From the NCBI RefSeq assembly GCF_900112045.1, contig NZ_FOJW01000001.1, positions 440,734 through 504,733 of the forward strand: DNA of 64,000 nucleotides, written 5' to 3'. Under the pieces are notes generated by a model, which searched no databases, was not told the DNA's origin, and worked only from the letters and a program-made list of their open reading frames with translations. This stretch comes from Lentibacillus halodurans (GTDB lineage Bacteria > Bacillota > Bacilli > Bacillales > Amphibacillaceae). A program made the position numbers and the translations under genes. Shown here piece by piece: positions 26,912 through 37,708 of the stretch (position 1 is the stretch's first letter; the number at the start of each line of letters is the position of its first letter).

Positions 26912-27190
26912 CTACAGAGACTCAACCTCTGTGATCGTACGTTCTAATTCGGTAAATGTGTCTATGATTTTCAGTGCTGCCTGTATCACCTGTTCGGCAT
27001 GTTTTTGTTCATTGGAAAGCGTAACGATTCCAAGTTTTGTCCGCTGCCACAAATCGTGATAGTCCAATTCTGTGACGGCTACATTTAAATCGTTCCGCAA
27101 TTTTGCCATGATGCGTTTGATGACGGAACGTTTCTGTTTCAGTGAATGACTTTCATACAGCATGCATTCCACTTCAGCATACGTTATCAT
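26912..27190 (-). CDS. ylxP: YlxP-like DUF503 protein
   Basis: A 92-residue protein of the DUF503/YlxP family, with the typical start [20 protein letters not shown] and the core [20 protein letters not shown]. Its ATG overlaps the infB stop by 4 bases. YlxP has been considered a second RbfA-like ribosome assembly factor in Bacillus; its position between infB and rbfA fits that idea, but I see no direct motif proof. Confidence 0.9.
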   Translation of the reverse strand: MITYAEVECMLYESHSLKQKRSVIKRIMAKLRNDLNVAVTELDYHDLWQRTKLGIVTLSNEQKHAEQVIQAALKIIDTFTELERTITEVESL

Positions 27191-29346
27191 GTACGCTCAA
27201 TTTCCTCCATCACGAATGCTTCAAGTATATCTCCTTCTTTAATATCGTTAAAGTTTTTGATTGTTATACCGCATTCGTAGTTTTGTGCGACTTCTTTCAC
27301 ATCATCTTTATAGCGTTTCAAAGAGTCAATTTCACCTTCAAATTGAACAACACCATCACGGATCAGCCGTACTCCGGAATCACGTGTCAATTTGCCATCA
27401 GTTACGTAGCTGCCGGCAATGGTTCCGATTTTGGATACTTTAAACGTTTCCCGGACTTCTGCCTGCCCGATAACTTTTTCTTCATATTCCGGATCAAGCA
27501 TCCCTTTCATGGCAAATTCTATTTCCTCCATTACTTTGTAAATGACACGATGCAGACGTACATCGACTTTTTCAGATTCAGCAGCTTTTTTCGCATTGGC
27601 ATCAGGCCGAACATTAAATCCGATTACAATAGCATTCGATGCTGATGCCAGAATGATGTCTGATTCTTTAATGGCACCTACTCCGGTATGAATAATCTTA
27701 ATATTAACGCCTTCTACATCAATTTTTTCAAGTGAGGATGCCAGGGCTTCCGCTGAACCTTGAACATCTGCTTTAATGACAACATTAATTTCTTTCATAT
27801 CACCCTGTTTAATTTGTTCAAACAAATCATCCAGACTCACTTTCGATGATTCTGCCCGATTTTCCTGAATATGCTTTTGCTGGCGTGCTTCACCAATCTG
27901 ACGTGCTTTTTTCTCGTCTGAGAACACAAGGAACTGATCACCTGCCTGCGGGACATCGTTTAAACCCGTGATTTCTACAGGTGTAGATGGCTCAGCAGTT
28001 TTAACACGTACTCCCTCATCGTTTACCATGGCACGAACACGGCCAAATGTGTTACCAACAACAACTGAATCACCAACATGCAATGTGCCATTCTGAATTA
28101 ATAGGGTTGCGACAGACCCTCTGCCCTTATCAAGCTGAGCTTCGATAACAGTACCAAATGCATTGGCATTCGGATTTGCCTTCAATTCTTCCATTTCGGA
28201 TACAAGCACCAACATTTCCAGCAGATCATCTATACCGTCCTGCTTGATTGCTGACAGGTTAACGAAAATGGTTTTGCCTCCCCAATCTTCGGGAATCAAT
28301 TCATATTCCGTCAATTCCTGCATCACACGATCGGGGTTAGCTCCTTCCTTATCCATTTTGTTTACTGCTACAATAATCGGGACTTCTGCAGCTTTGGCAT
28401 GGTTGATTGCTTCCACTGTCTGCGGCATGACACCATCATCTGCTGCAACGACTAACACCGCAATATCCGTCACCTGAGCTCCACGAGAACGCATGCTGGT
28501 AAATGCAGCATGGCCAGGTGTATCAAGAAATGTTATTCTTCTTCCGTCATTTTCAACCTGATAGGCACCGATATGCTGGGTAATGCCTCCAGCTTCCCCT
28601 TCTGTCACCTTCGTATGACGGATTGCGTCCAGTAACGTTGTTTTACCATGATCAACGTGTCCCATAATGGTGACAACTGCAGGACGTTCAACTAAATCAG
28701 CCTGGTCATCTTGCTCAAGATACTTGTCAAAATCGGTATCTTCCAAAATGATTTCTTTTTCAACTTCGACACCGAATTCATCACATAATAATTCAACCGT
28801 ATCATCATCAAGATCCTGGTTTTTGTTGGCCATTACGCCCAAAAACATCAATTTTTTGATGATTTCGGATGTATCTTTGTTTAATTTTTCAGCCAAGTCA
28901 TGAACGGTCAATGTTTCACTATATGTGATTTTTCCTGGTATTTCTTTAGCAGGCTTTTGCTGATGTCTCTGTTGCTGCGACTTTGATGCAGAATGGTTAT
29001 GGTTCCTTTTTTTACTGTTTTTTGGCTTTTTATTCTTATTTTGCTGCTGCACCTTACGTTGCTGATCCTGGCCTTTTGGTTTTTTGTTTGAGTTATTTTT
29101 CCTTTGCTGATTTGCGTTTTTTCCTGGTTGATTGGATGTATTTCTGTTGTGCTGATTATTTTCAGGTTTTGTATTTTGATTAGGCTGTTTTGATCCAAAC
29201 TTTTTATCAAGTTCAACAATCGTTTCAATCGAAACCGTTGACATGTGATTCTTGACGTCAATATTCAAGTCTTTCAGATGCTGAATGACTTCTTTACTCG
29301 TCGTATTATTTTGTTTTGCATATTCATATATACGCATTTTGCTCAT
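27187..29346 (-). CDS. infB: Translation initiation factor IF-2
   Basis: A 719-residue GTPase. The N-terminal IF2 helix domain ([17 protein letters not shown]) is followed by a Gln/Asn/Lys-rich low-complexity stretch (residues ~52-131), a second IF2N domain (~140-190), and the GTPase with G1 GHVDHGKT at 229-236, DTPGH and NKMD. Domains II to IV complete the protein. It brings initiator tRNA to the 30S subunit. The low-complexity linker is rich in repeated Asn, Gln and Lys and probably varies between strains. Confidence 0.97.
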   Translation of the reverse strand: MSKMRIYEYAKQNNTTSKEVIQHLKDLNIDVKNHMSTVSIETIVELDKKFGSKQPNQNTKPENNQHNRNTSNQPGKNANQQRKNNSNKKPKGQDQQRKVQQQNKNKKPKNSKKRNHNHSASKSQQQRHQQKPAKEIPGKITYSETLTVHDLAEKLNKDTSEIIKKLMFLGVMANKNQDLDDDTVELLCDEFGVEVEKEIILEDTDFDKYLEQDDQADLVERPAVVTIMGHVDHGKTTLLDAIRHTKVTEGEAGGITQHIGAYQVENDGRRITFLDTPGHAAFTSMRSRGAQVTDIAVLVVAADDGVMPQTVEAINHAKAAEVPIIVAVNKMDKEGANPDRVMQELTEYELIPEDWGGKTIFVNLSAIKQDGIDDLLEMLVLVSEMEELKANPNANAFGTVIEAQLDKGRGSVATLLIQNGTLHVGDSVVVGNTFGRVRAMVNDEGVRVKTAEPSTPVEITGLNDVPQAGDQFLVFSDEKKARQIGEARQQKHIQENRAESSKVSLDDLFEQIKQGDMKEINVVIKADVQGSAEALASSLEKIDVEGVNIKIIHTGVGAIKESDIILASASNAIVIGFNVRPDANAKKAAESEKVDVRLHRVIYKVMEEIEFAMKGMLDPEYEEKVIGQAEVRETFKVSKIGTIAGSYVTDGKLTRDSGVRLIRDGVVQFEGEIDSLKRYKDDVKEVAQNYECGITIKNFNDIKEGDILEAFVMEEIERT

Positions 29347-29366
29347 AAGTCCACCCCCAAGATTAA

Positions 29367-29666
29367 TTATCCCAGCAGCGATTTTATTTTGGCGGCGAAT
29401 CCCGCATCCAAAATAGCGATAGCTACTTTTTGGGACTTTCCAATAGCATTTGATAATGTTTCTCTATCATCAACTATTTCAAATGGTATTTCATAGGTTT
29501 TACATTTGTTTATAATTTTTTTTCGTGTTTGGGGTCCGATATCGTTGGCCAGCAATATAAGTTTTGCTTTTTTCTGCTGAATATCTTTTACAATTGTTTC
29601 TTCCCCAAGCGAACACTTTCTTGCCCGGTAGGCTAAACCAACTATATTTAAATAACTATTGTTCAT
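29367..29666 (-). CDS. ylxQ: L7Ae-family K-turn-binding protein YlxQ
   Basis: A 99-residue protein of the L7Ae/L30e/S12e fold ([23 protein letters not shown] at the start region, [13 protein letters not shown] in the middle). Bacillus YlxQ binds kink-turn RNA. Its start overlaps the end of ylxR by 11 bases. The role is probably RNA-related but the physiological target is unknown. Confidence 0.92.
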   Translation of the reverse strand: MNNSYLNIVGLAYRARKCSLGEETIVKDIQQKKAKLILLANDIGPQTRKKIINKCKTYEIPFEIVDDRETLSNAIGKSQKVAIAILDAGFAAKIKSLLG

Positions 29667-29937
29667 CAGTATGACCTTCGACGAATCGTTTTAATTCCTC
29701 GTAAACGGATGGGCCAATTTCTGCATCCAGCTGCCGGTTTAATATACCGGTTTTTTCTGCTTTTTCTATCACAGCTATATCGTTGGACAGGTATGCCCCG
29801 CGACCATTCTTCTTACCGGTCGGATCGACAAAAACCTCTCCTTCTTTGTTACGGACAATGCGAATCAGTTCTTTTTTTGGTTTCATTTCATTCGTTACAA
29901 CACATTTACGCTGTGGTATTTTTCTTTTTTTGGCCAT
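29656..29937 (-). CDS. ylxR: YlxR / RnpM RNA-binding protein (DUF448)
   Basis: A 93-residue basic protein with the DUF448 signature (RKCVVTNEMKPKKELIRIVR, then DPTGKKNGRGAYLS). YlxR, recently named RnpM, binds RNase P RNA and modulates its activity. It lies between nusA and ylxQ in the conserved order, with 12 bases after the nusA stop. Confidence 0.93.
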   Translation of the reverse strand: MAKKRKIPQRKCVVTNEMKPKKELIRIVRNKEGEVFVDPTGKKNGRGAYLSNDIAVIEKAEKTGILNRQLDAEIGPSVYEELKRFVEGHTDEQ

Positions 29938-29949
29938 CAGTTTGCCCCC

Positions 29950-31062
29950 TTATTCAAACAGGTCTTCATCAATGTCAGAATAGGAATCCTCATCAGCCTG
30001 ATCATCGTGATCATCCAAAAGCCCTTGTTCACGCGCTTCTGTTTCACTTTTTATATCGATTTTCCACCCTGTTAATTTTGCTGCTAACCGGGCATTTTGT
30101 CCACGTTTGCCAATTGCCAGAGACAATTGATAGTCCGGTACGATGACCGTCGTTGCTTTATCTGCCTCATCAACCAGTACGTCTACTACTTTTGACGGGC
30201 TCAGTGCATTCGACACATAAACAACAGGATCGTCTGACCATTCGACGACATCAATTTTTTCACCCTTCAATTCATCGACAACCACTTGAATCCGCTGCCC
30301 TTTCTGCCCGACGCAGGAACCGACGGCATCGATTTCCGGATCATCAGCATGAACGGATATCTTGGAACGGTCGCCCGCTTCCCTTGCAACCGATTTGATT
30401 TCAACGGTACCATCATATATTTCGGGCACTTCCATTTCAAACAACCGTTTCAGCAATCCCGGGTGTGAACGTGATATATAAATCTGTGGTCCTTTACTCG
30501 TGTTTTCCACTTTATTGACAAATACTTTCAGGCGATCGTGCACATAGTAATCCTCTGTAGGCATCTGTTCCGATTCAGCCAATTTTGCTTCGATTTTACC
30601 AAGATTTACATAAACGAAACGTGAATCTTTCCGTGAAATAATCCCGGTCATGACATCTTCTTCTCGATCGACATATTCACTGAAAATGACGCCGCGCTCT
30701 GCTTCCCTGACTCGCTGCGTAACAACCTGTTTTGCAGCCTGGGCAGCAATTCGGCCGAAATCTTTTGGTGTTACCTCAACTTCAACAACGTCTTCCACCT
30801 CATATTTCGGGTCAATTTCTCTCGCTTCCTGCAATGAGATTTCTTCTTGAGTATTTTCAACTTCCTCTACAATCACTTTCCTTGAAAAAACGCGCATTGA
30901 TGCCGTCTCTTCATCAATATCTACCCGGACATTCGTTGCTGATTTAAAATTCTTTTTATAGGCAGAGATTAGAGCAGCTTCCAATGCCTCCATCAGCACA
31001 TCCTTATCAATTCCTTTTTCTTTTTCCAGGTAATCAATCGCATCGAACAACTGATTGCTCAC
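29950..31062 (-). CDS. nusA: Transcription termination/antitermination factor NusA
   Basis: A 370-residue protein with the N-terminal RNA polymerase-binding domain (residues 1-125), an S1 domain (~135-200) and two KH domains (~200-345, including [19 protein letters not shown] and [18 protein letters not shown]). The C terminus is short and acidic. The start is GTG at 31062, preceded by GGGGG. NusA stimulates pausing and intrinsic termination in Bacillus. Terminator-like hairpins in the leader of its own operon make autoregulation plausible. Confidence 0.96.
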   Translation of the reverse strand: MSNQLFDAIDYLEKEKGIDKDVLMEALEAALISAYKKNFKSATNVRVDIDEETASMRVFSRKVIVEEVENTQEEISLQEAREIDPKYEVEDVVEVEVTPKDFGRIAAQAAKQVVTQRVREAERGVIFSEYVDREEDVMTGIISRKDSRFVYVNLGKIEAKLAESEQMPTEDYYVHDRLKVFVNKVENTSKGPQIYISRSHPGLLKRLFEMEVPEIYDGTVEIKSVAREAGDRSKISVHADDPEIDAVGSCVGQKGQRIQVVVDELKGEKIDVVEWSDDPVVYVSNALSPSKVVDVLVDEADKATTVIVPDYQLSLAIGKRGQNARLAAKLTGWKIDIKSETEAREQGLLDDHDDQADEDSYSDIDEDLFE

Positions 31063-31078
31063 TTTTTCGTTTCCCCCT

Positions 31079-31549
31079 TTACAATGATACCGCTAATCGG
31101 GCTTTAGCTATTTTTTGATATGGTATTTTTGCCTGCTTTTCACGGGTTTTTATTTTATACGCAATAACGGCCGTTTCATCTGCAAAATCAAGCAATGTCC
31201 CTTCATACTCTTTTTTACCGTCAATCGGTTCATAAAGTTTTACATAAACATTACTTCCCAAATGGTTTTTAAAATCCTCCTTAGACTTAAGCGGACGTTC
31301 AACACCTGGTGATGAAACTTCCAAGAAATAAGCTCCTTTGATCGGATCTGCCTGGTCCAGTCTTTCGCCTAATTGTTCTGATACGGTGCCACACTCGTCA
31401 ATATCGACACCGCCTTCCTTATCAATAAAAACCCGAAGAAACCAATTCTTGCCTTCTTTTACATATTCAACGTCAACCAGTTCCAATCCTTTTTCCTGCA
31501 GAATCGGTTCTGCTATTTTTTCTGTTATGTTCACAATTTCAGAGCTCAA
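31079..31549 (-). CDS. rimP: Ribosome maturation factor RimP
   Basis: A 156-residue protein from a TTG start at 31549, chosen because GGAGG lies 7 bases upstream; in-frame ATGs further upstream have no such site. RimP acts in maturation of the 30S subunit. The sequence shows the family stretches LELVDVEYVKEG, DECGTVSEQLGERLD and FLEVSSPGVERPL. It is the first gene of the rimP-nusA-ylxR-ylxQ-infB operon. Confidence 0.93.
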   Translation of the reverse strand: MSSEIVNITEKIAEPILQEKGLELVDVEYVKEGKNWFLRVFIDKEGGVDIDECGTVSEQLGERLDQADPIKGAYFLEVSSPGVERPLKSKEDFKNHLGSNVYVKLYEPIDGKKEYEGTLLDFADETAVIAYKIKTREKQAKIPYQKIAKARLAVSL

Positions 31550-31705
31550 AACATATCCTCCTTTATTCAGTTGTCGTTTTAACTTAGTATGAACCATCAT
31601 ACACCATTTCATTTGCACATTTAAATACTGCAATGAGTAATCTCACCGATTTATTCTTCTATGACCTCTGGCATCTCTGAAAAGACTCGGACAGCATTTT
31701 TTCTT

Positions 31706-31738
31706 AATAAAAACCCCTGCCGGACGATTTGGCAAGGG
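31706..31738 (-). terminator. Terminator-like attenuator in the rimP-nusA leader
   Basis: Eight-bp stem with one G-T pair (CCCCTGCC at 31714-31721, GGCAAGGG at 31731-31738), then TTTTTATT on the minus strand. It lies downstream of the promoter at 31823-31851, about 160 bases before rimP, so transcripts of the operon must read through it. It could also stop leftover polC transcription. Confidence 0.7.
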
Positions 31739-31768
31739 AAGCTGCGTGCGGAAAATGGCTGTATGAAT

Positions 31769-31793
31769 AAAGAGTGGGGGGCGCCCACTCTTT
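31769..31793 (-). terminator. Strong hairpin in the rimP-nusA leader
   Basis: Perfect 10-bp GC-rich stem (AAAGAGTGGG at 31769-31778, CCCACTCTTT at 31784-31793) with a 5-base loop. On the minus strand it is followed by ATTCATA, not a run of T, so it may be a weak terminator or a folded leader domain. It lies about 25 bases after the expected transcription start. Confidence 0.7.
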
Positions 31794-31822
31794 AACAGTC
31801 CGGATCTTATCATACCTTTAAA

Positions 31823-31851
31823 ACTATAGCATACGTATAATCAAGTTGCAA
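31823..31851 (-). promoter_or_regulatory. Sigma-A promoter of the rimP-nusA-infB operon
   Basis: On the minus strand TTGCAA and TATAGT are exactly 17 bases apart, with the extended -10 element TGC directly before the -10 hexamer. It lies 45 bases after the polC stop. The leader to the rimP start is about 270 bases and contains the two hairpins described. This is one of the clearest promoters in the window. Confidence 0.85.
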
Positions 31852-31895
31852 GAATATTGACTTGTACATTTTAATTGATCAGCATGATTCTTTCA

Positions 31896-34800
31896 TTAAA
31901 ACAATGATAACTGATTTTGTTCAGCCATTCCTTCCAGACAGCCATGAGTGTCCAGATACTCCAATACCGTTTTTGATATTTTACTGCGCTTGCGAAGATC
32001 CTCTTTAGAAAGAAATTCGCCATCTTCCCGGGCTTTTACAATATTAATAGCGGCATTTGTCCCAAGACCATCGACAGCATCAAATGGCGGGATCAATGTT
32101 TCACCGTCTACGATAAATTCCGATGCCTTTGATTGATATAAATCGACCTTCTGGAACGAGTAGCCCCTTTCACACATTTCAAGTGCCACTTCCAATACAG
32201 TCAGAAGACTCTTTTCCTTTGGCGGAGCATCATTTCCCTTGGCCATAATACCTTCAATACGCTGTCTGATTGCACTGGAACCTTTAACCATTGTATCCAG
32301 TTCAAAATCTCCCGCCCGGACTGAGAAGTAAGCAGCATAAAAGTATATCGGATAGTGCACTTTAAAATAGGCGATTCTTACTGCCATTAACACATAAGCG
32401 GCAGCGTGTGCTTTCGGGAACATATATTTAATCTTTTTACATGATTCAATATACCAGTCCGGTACACCATGCTTTTTCATTTCATCGATCCATTCATCTT
32501 TCAGCCCTCTGCCTTTCCGGACATATTCCATAATGGTAAAGGCCAGTGATGCTTCCAGACCCTTATGCAGCAGATAAACCATAATATCGTCACGGCAGCC
32601 GATAACATCCGGCAATTCGCAAATACCGTCATTAATCAGTTCCTCGGCATTTCCGAGCCATACATCTGTGCCGTGTGACAGGCCTGAAATAATGACAAGT
32701 TCGGCAAATGTATTCGGTTTGGTATCTTCAAGCATTTGACGGACGAACCTGGTTCCAAACTCCGGAACCCCCAGTGTTCCTGTTTTACAGTTTATCTGCT
32801 CAGGTGTTACACCAAGTGATTCTGTTCCGGAAAATATTTTCATCACTTCTTCATCATCGGTCGGAATTGTTTTTGGATCAATCCCGCTTAAATCCTGCAG
32901 CATTCGGATCACGGTTGGATCATCGTGTCCGAGTATATCCAGTTTCAATAAATTATCATGAATGGAATGAAAATCAAAATGAGTTGTCTGCCATTCACTG
33001 TTCCTGTCGTCTGCAGGAAATTGTATCGGTGTGAAATCAAATATTTCCTTATCTTCTGGTACAACGATAATGCCGCCCGGGTGTTGTCCGGTGGTCCGTT
33101 TCACCCCGGTACACCCCTGAACAAGCCGGTCAACTTCTGCATTTTTATAGACAAGCTGCTTATCTGATGCATAGCCTTTCACATAGCCGTATGCCGTTTT
33201 CTCAGCAATCGTTCCAATCGTTCCAGCGCGATAAACATTCTCTTCGCCAAACAGAACCTTTGTATAGTTATGAGCTCTTGGCTGGTATTCCCCGGAGAAA
33301 TTCAAATCGATATCCGGAACTTTATCTCCTTTGAAACCTAGGAACGTTTCAAACGGAATATCCTGTCCATCTTTTGTTAAAGATGTGCCACAGTCCGGAC
33401 AAGCTTTATCCTTCAAATCAAAGCCGCTGCCGATAGATCCATCCGTAATAAACTCATGATAATGGCATGCCATACAAACATAATGTGGCGGCAATGGATT
33501 GACCTCAGTTATTTCCGACATGGTTGCAACAAGTGAAGATCCGACTGAACCCCGTGAACCTACTAAATAACCGTCATCGAGTGACTTCTTAACAAGTTTA
33601 TGCGAAATGAGATAGATAACCGAGAATCCATGCCCAATAATACTGGAGAGCTCTTTTTCAAGACGGTCGGTGACAATTTCCGGAACCGGATCACCATAAA
33701 TATGTTTCGCACGATTATAACAGAGATCACGCATCTCCTGATCGGCTCCTTCAATCGTTGGTGTGAACAGCCCATCCTTGACAGGTGAAATGTCTTCAAT
33801 TTTATCTGCCAATGCATTGGTGTTGCCCACAACGATTTCCTTTGCTTTATTTTCACCCAGGAAATCAAAACTATCAATCATTTCATTGGTCGTCCGGAAT
33901 GGTGTATCAGGCAGTGTTTGCCGGTTTAATGGATTACCAGATTGCGATGCAATTAAAATTTGCCGGTAAATTTTATCATGTTCCTCAATATAATGAGCAT
34001 TTCCCGTAACTATAACGGGCTTGTTCATGCGCGCGCCCATATCTGCCAATTTCGAAATAATATCAAGGATTTGTGCTTCATTCTGAACAAGTTCTTTTTC
34101 AATTAAATGGGCGTAGTTGGAAGGCGGCTGCACTTCAATATAATCATAGAACTCAGCAGCTTTCTCCGCCTCATCAGCTGACTTTTGCATCATCGCCTCA
34201 AATACCTCTCCCTGATCACATGCAGACCCTACCAGAATACCTTTTCGCAGTTTTTGCAGGAGTGATCTCGGGATGCGCGGAACTCTATAAAAATAATTCA
34301 CATGAGCATAAGAGACAAGCTTATAAAGATTTTTCAGACCTTCCTGTGTCTGGGCGAGCAATATGCAATGTGACGGGCGAGAGCGTTTATAGGCATCTCC
34401 TTCTCCCATATGATTGTTTAATTGATTATGATTGGTAATTTCTTTGGCCAGCAAACCTTCCACCAGCTTCCATAATAGATAGCCTGTTGCTTCGGCATCA
34501 TATATGGCACGGTGATGCTGGGTAAGCTCGATATCCAAATGCTTGCACATCGTGTTTAGCCTGTGATTTTTCAATTCTGGATATAAAAACCGTGACAATT
34601 CCAGAGTATCAATGACAGGGTTGTCCGTTTTATCGTATCCGACTTTTTGGAATCCCTGATTTAAAAAACCGATGTCAAAACTTGCATTGTGCGCAACCAG
34701 AATACTTTCTTCCATCCATTCATGAAAATCTTTTAAAACATCATCAACTTCAGGTGCATCTTTAACCATATCATCTGTTATTCCAGTCAAGTCAGTTGTC

Positions 34801-36188
34801 GTTTGTGACAAAGGATGATGCGGATTAGCGAATGATTCAAAGCGATCTATGATTTCCCCATTGTGAATTTTCACTGCTGCAAGCTCGATAATTGTATCAT
34901 AAACCGCTGAAAGCCCTGTCGTTTCAACGTCAAATACGACATAGGTGCCATCTTTCAAGCCGGCATTACTTTCGTTATACGCAATCGGTACACCGTCATC
35001 AACCAAATTGGCCTCTACGCCGTAGACCACTTTAAGGCCGTGCTTTTCAGCAGCCGCATGTGCCTCCGGAAAACCTTGCACACCGCCATGGTCGGTAATT
35101 GCGATCGCTTTATGCCCCCAATTTGCCGCCTGCTCAATGAGTGCTGATGGTGAAACAACCGCATCCAGCTGGCTCATGGTCGTATGTGCATGAAATTCAA
35201 CACGTTTTTCGTCTTCGGGTGCTGTATCCTCGCGAATCTCTACTTTAACTTCATGAATATCATTTGCCATCATGGCAAGCTCATTCGTATACATGTCGGT
35301 CTGAATGCTTCCTCTTGCCTTAACCCACATGCCTTCTTTTAACTGTTCGAATTTTTCAGCATCCTCATCACCTTTTGAAAACATTTTGATTTGCAGTGAA
35401 TCGGTATAATCGGTCGCTTTAACAATTAATAGACTTCTTCCCGAACGCAGCTGTCGTATTTCCGCTGAGAACACATACCCCTGTATGGTTAAGCGCCGCT
35501 CCTCATCCTGAATTTCTTCCATCTGAATCGGTTCATCCTGAATTTTGTAACCAAGCATAACCGGTTTATTTTGTTCATGATTTTGTTTTTCCCTGTCACG
35601 CTTTTCTTTTTCCTGAACTGTTTTTAAAACCAGTTCTTGATCCTCAAGTGCTTTTTGTTCCCTGAATTTCTTTAGCTCTGCCATTTCTGTTTTCACTTCA
35701 ATTTCAAGTGAAAAAGATGGAGCACCAATTTTTTGGCAAAAATCCTGGAATGGTTTCTCCAGCCTTTTTTTAAGTGCATTTCCTTCCGCTTCATTCCTTG
35801 CAGTTAACATAATTTTATTATTGTTAATACGAGGCGTCTGATCGAATACAAGATCTTTATAGGCAGGGGACAAGTTGGATACTGACTGGAGGAAATGCTG
35901 CCAATAGGCTCCAATTGTCTCATTGTCATATTGCTTGCTATCTGTGTATAGGGTCAGTTCAACCTGGGCAAATTGCTGAAACGTTTCCTGTAGTTTGGAC
36001 GTCAGCAATGCATAGGTCTCTGTCGGCAGCAAATGGCTGACACGGATGTGAAAATGCCAGGTTTGAGTTGGCTTATGAACTGCCAGCTTGATTAATTGAC
36101 TATCTTTAAAATAAGTATTGATGTAATCTTGGGGAATTGCCAGGTGTTCCAGCAGCAGATCCATTTTCTCCTGTTTTGAGATACCCAT
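31896..36188 (-). CDS. polC: DNA polymerase III alpha subunit, PolC type
   Basis: A 1430-residue Gram-positive replicative polymerase (Bacillus subtilis PolC has 1437). Order: N-terminal region (1-215), OB domain (~220-315), PHP domain from ~330 ([13 protein letters not shown]), inserted 3'-5' exonuclease (~415-585, with DVETTG at 420-425, HNASFDIGF and [10 protein letters not shown]), second PHP half, palm with [13 protein letters not shown] and a zinc-binding cysteine set ([17 protein letters not shown]), then fingers. Both exonuclease and polymerase acidic residues are kept. The usual upstream neighbour proS is absent. Confidence 0.97.
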   Translation of the reverse strand: MGISKQEKMDLLLEHLAIPQDYINTYFKDSQLIKLAVHKPTQTWHFHIRVSHLLPTETYALLTSKLQETFQQFAQVELTLYTDSKQYDNETIGAYWQHFLQSVSNLSPAYKDLVFDQTPRINNNKIMLTARNEAEGNALKKRLEKPFQDFCQKIGAPSFSLEIEVKTEMAELKKFREQKALEDQELVLKTVQEKEKRDREKQNHEQNKPVMLGYKIQDEPIQMEEIQDEERRLTIQGYVFSAEIRQLRSGRSLLIVKATDYTDSLQIKMFSKGDEDAEKFEQLKEGMWVKARGSIQTDMYTNELAMMANDIHEVKVEIREDTAPEDEKRVEFHAHTTMSQLDAVVSPSALIEQAANWGHKAIAITDHGGVQGFPEAHAAAEKHGLKVVYGVEANLVDDGVPIAYNESNAGLKDGTYVVFDVETTGLSAVYDTIIELAAVKIHNGEIIDRFESFANPHHPLSQTTTDLTGITDDMVKDAPEVDDVLKDFHEWMEESILVAHNASFDIGFLNQGFQKVGYDKTDNPVIDTLELSRFLYPELKNHRLNTMCKHLDIELTQHHRAIYDAEATGYLLWKLVEGLLAKEITNHNQLNNHMGEGDAYKRSRPSHCILLAQTQEGLKNLYKLVSYAHVNYFYRVPRIPRSLLQKLRKGILVGSACDQGEVFEAMMQKSADEAEKAAEFYDYIEVQPPSNYAHLIEKELVQNEAQILDIISKLADMGARMNKPVIVTGNAHYIEEHDKIYRQILIASQSGNPLNRQTLPDTPFRTTNEMIDSFDFLGENKAKEIVVGNTNALADKIEDISPVKDGLFTPTIEGADQEMRDLCYNRAKHIYGDPVPEIVTDRLEKELSSIIGHGFSVIYLISHKLVKKSLDDGYLVGSRGSVGSSLVATMSEITEVNPLPPHYVCMACHYHEFITDGSIGSGFDLKDKACPDCGTSLTKDGQDIPFETFLGFKGDKVPDIDLNFSGEYQPRAHNYTKVLFGEENVYRAGTIGTIAEKTAYGYVKGYASDKQLVYKNAEVDRLVQGCTGVKRTTGQHPGGIIVVPEDKEIFDFTPIQFPADDRNSEWQTTHFDFHSIHDNLLKLDILGHDDPTVIRMLQDLSGIDPKTIPTDDEEVMKIFSGTESLGVTPEQINCKTGTLGVPEFGTRFVRQMLEDTKPNTFAELVIISGLSHGTDVWLGNAEELINDGICELPDVIGCRDDIMVYLLHKGLEASLAFTIMEYVRKGRGLKDEWIDEMKKHGVPDWYIESCKKIKYMFPKAHAAAYVLMAVRIAYFKVHYPIYFYAAYFSVRAGDFELDTMVKGSSAIRQRIEGIMAKGNDAPPKEKSLLTVLEVALEMCERGYSFQKVDLYQSKASEFIVDGETLIPPFDAVDGLGTNAAINIVKAREDGEFLSKEDLRKRSKISKTVLEYLDTHGCLEGMAEQNQLSLF

Positions 36189-36365
36189 TTCGTTTTCCTC
36201 CCGATCATTGGAAAAAAATAATGATGGAAAACCCTTGCCGAAAAACTGCAGACAAGGGTTTTGACATGTAAAGCCTGATCAAATCCTTATTGAAAAACAC
36301 GGCATTCGCCTACAGCGGGGCCGAAATCTTCCGGATAAGTCAATCATAATGGATGCTTTATGATG
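36189..36365 (-). other. Spacer between rasP and polC, where proS is usually found
   Basis: These 177 bases contain the hairpin at 36228-36262 and no coding sequence. In Bacillus subtilis, proS occupies this position. No remnant of prolyl-tRNA synthetase is recognisable. A good promoter for polC was not found, although TTGACT occurs at 36337-36342 on the minus strand. Confidence 0.7.
36228..36262 (-). terminator. Hairpin upstream of polC (terminator-like)
   Basis: Perfect 10-bp stem (AAAACCCTTG at 36228-36237, CAAGGGTTTT at 36253-36262) with a 15-base loop. The 3' arm ends in T residues. It is likely to act on the rasP transcript. Its loop shares the words TGCCGA and TGCAGACAAGGG with the sequence at 13208-13235. 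Confidence 0.65.
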
Positions 36366-37634
36366 TTACAAAAATAACCGCTGAATATCGTTCCATGTGA
36401 CAACAATCATTAATAACATCAGCAATGCAAAACCGACAAAGTGGACGATCCCTTCTTTTTGCGGGTCAACCGGTTTGCCCCGGATGGCCTCAATCCCAAC
36501 GAACAATAACCGTCCACCGTCAAGTGCGGGAATTGGCACTAAGTTGACGATTCCCAAATTAACACTTAAGATAGCCGTCCACATCAGAAAGGTCATGAAA
36601 CCGGACTGAACAACCTGGTCTGTATAATCATAAATTCCCACGGGACCCGACAGCGCATCAATCGAGTACTGTCCGGTGATGAGCTTGCCCAAATTGGTCA
36701 GGATTAATGTTGTCGTGTCATACGTCTGTTCAAAACCATACTGAAACGTCCCGCTGAATGACTGTTCAAATGCCCGCTGAACGCCTGCCTGTCCGACCGT
36801 GATGCCTTGACCTTCAACTTTGGCTGGTGTAATGGTTAACGTTTCCGTCCCGTCATCACGCTGCACTGTCATGGTCAGCTCCTCTTCCGGATGATCCTGG
36901 ACGATCTGGGTAAATTCCTCCCAGGTGGAAATGGAATTCCCATCGATTTGCACAACTTCATCGCCTACCTGAAAACCTGCTTCATCAGCAGGACTATCGG
37001 GTTGTACACCAGCGACCTCAGCTTCGTCAACAGGCACCCCCTGAATGAGTCCGACGATAAAGAAAATGACAATCGCGAGCAGAAAATTCATCATCGGACC
37101 CGCAAATAACTGCATGGCCCGTTTACCAACACTTTTTGAAGCAAACTGCCGGTCATACGGGGCAATTTGGGTCTCTTCCTCATCCATAACAAAGAATGCC
37201 TTACGATCAACCTGAAAGTTTAATTTTTCATCCTCTTCATCAGGTTCGTACCCTTCAATCAGCAATTCGTGATCCAAATCAGCACGTTCCACCTCAATGA
37301 CGCGGGCATCCGGATGTTTTGATTTATGGTTTACAATAATTTTGCTCACTTTTTCATCCTGATTGAATTCCAGACCAATATGCTGTCCGGCTTTTAATTC
37401 AATAATTTCCGGGTCTTCACCGGCCACTCGTACATAACCTCCTATTGGAAGAAGACGGATTGTATAAACTGTTTCGTTTTTCGTAAAGGAAAACACCTTT
37501 GGACCAAACCCGATCGCAAATTCACGGGCCAGCATACCAGCCCGTTTTGCAAAAATTAAATGACCAAATTCATGAATGAACACAAGTAGACCAAACATGA
37601 ATATAAAAGCTATAACTGTGGTCAATAGCAACAC
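36366..37634 (-). CDS. rasP: Site-2 metalloprotease RasP (RseP family)
   Basis: A 422-residue intramembrane zinc protease. The HEFGH motif at residues 21-25 lies in the first membrane helix; a PDZ domain follows in the middle (residues ~205-280, GVQPDSPADEAGFQVGDEVV), and the distal LVPIPALDGGRLL supplies the third zinc ligand. RasP cuts anti-sigma factors such as RsiW, and FtsL. It is directly downstream of cdsA, with only 74 bases between them; dxr, usual at this site in Bacillus, is absent. The start is assigned to a GTG; a TTG three codons later is possible. Confidence 0.95.
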   Translation of the reverse strand: MLLLTTVIAFIFMFGLLVFIHEFGHLIFAKRAGMLAREFAIGFGPKVFSFTKNETVYTIRLLPIGGYVRVAGEDPEIIELKAGQHIGLEFNQDEKVSKIIVNHKSKHPDARVIEVERADLDHELLIEGYEPDEEDEKLNFQVDRKAFFVMDEEETQIAPYDRQFASKSVGKRAMQLFAGPMMNFLLAIVIFFIVGLIQGVPVDEAEVAGVQPDSPADEAGFQVGDEVVQIDGNSISTWEEFTQIVQDHPEEELTMTVQRDDGTETLTITPAKVEGQGITVGQAGVQRAFEQSFSGTFQYGFEQTYDTTTLILTNLGKLITGQYSIDALSGPVGIYDYTDQVVQSGFMTFLMWTAILSVNLGIVNLVPIPALDGGRLLFVGIEAIRGKPVDPQKEGIVHFVGFALLMLLMIVVTWNDIQRLFL

Positions 37635-37708
37635 CGTCCTTTAAATAATAGAGGTTATACAAGAAATATTATCTTCTGATCTATTCGTTCCTATTCCAAA
37701 CTGTCTGA

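Noticed and set aside
28900-29200. Plus-strand and shifted frames in the infB linker
   Set aside because: They are shadows of the low-complexity Asn/Gln/Lys-rich codons of infB.
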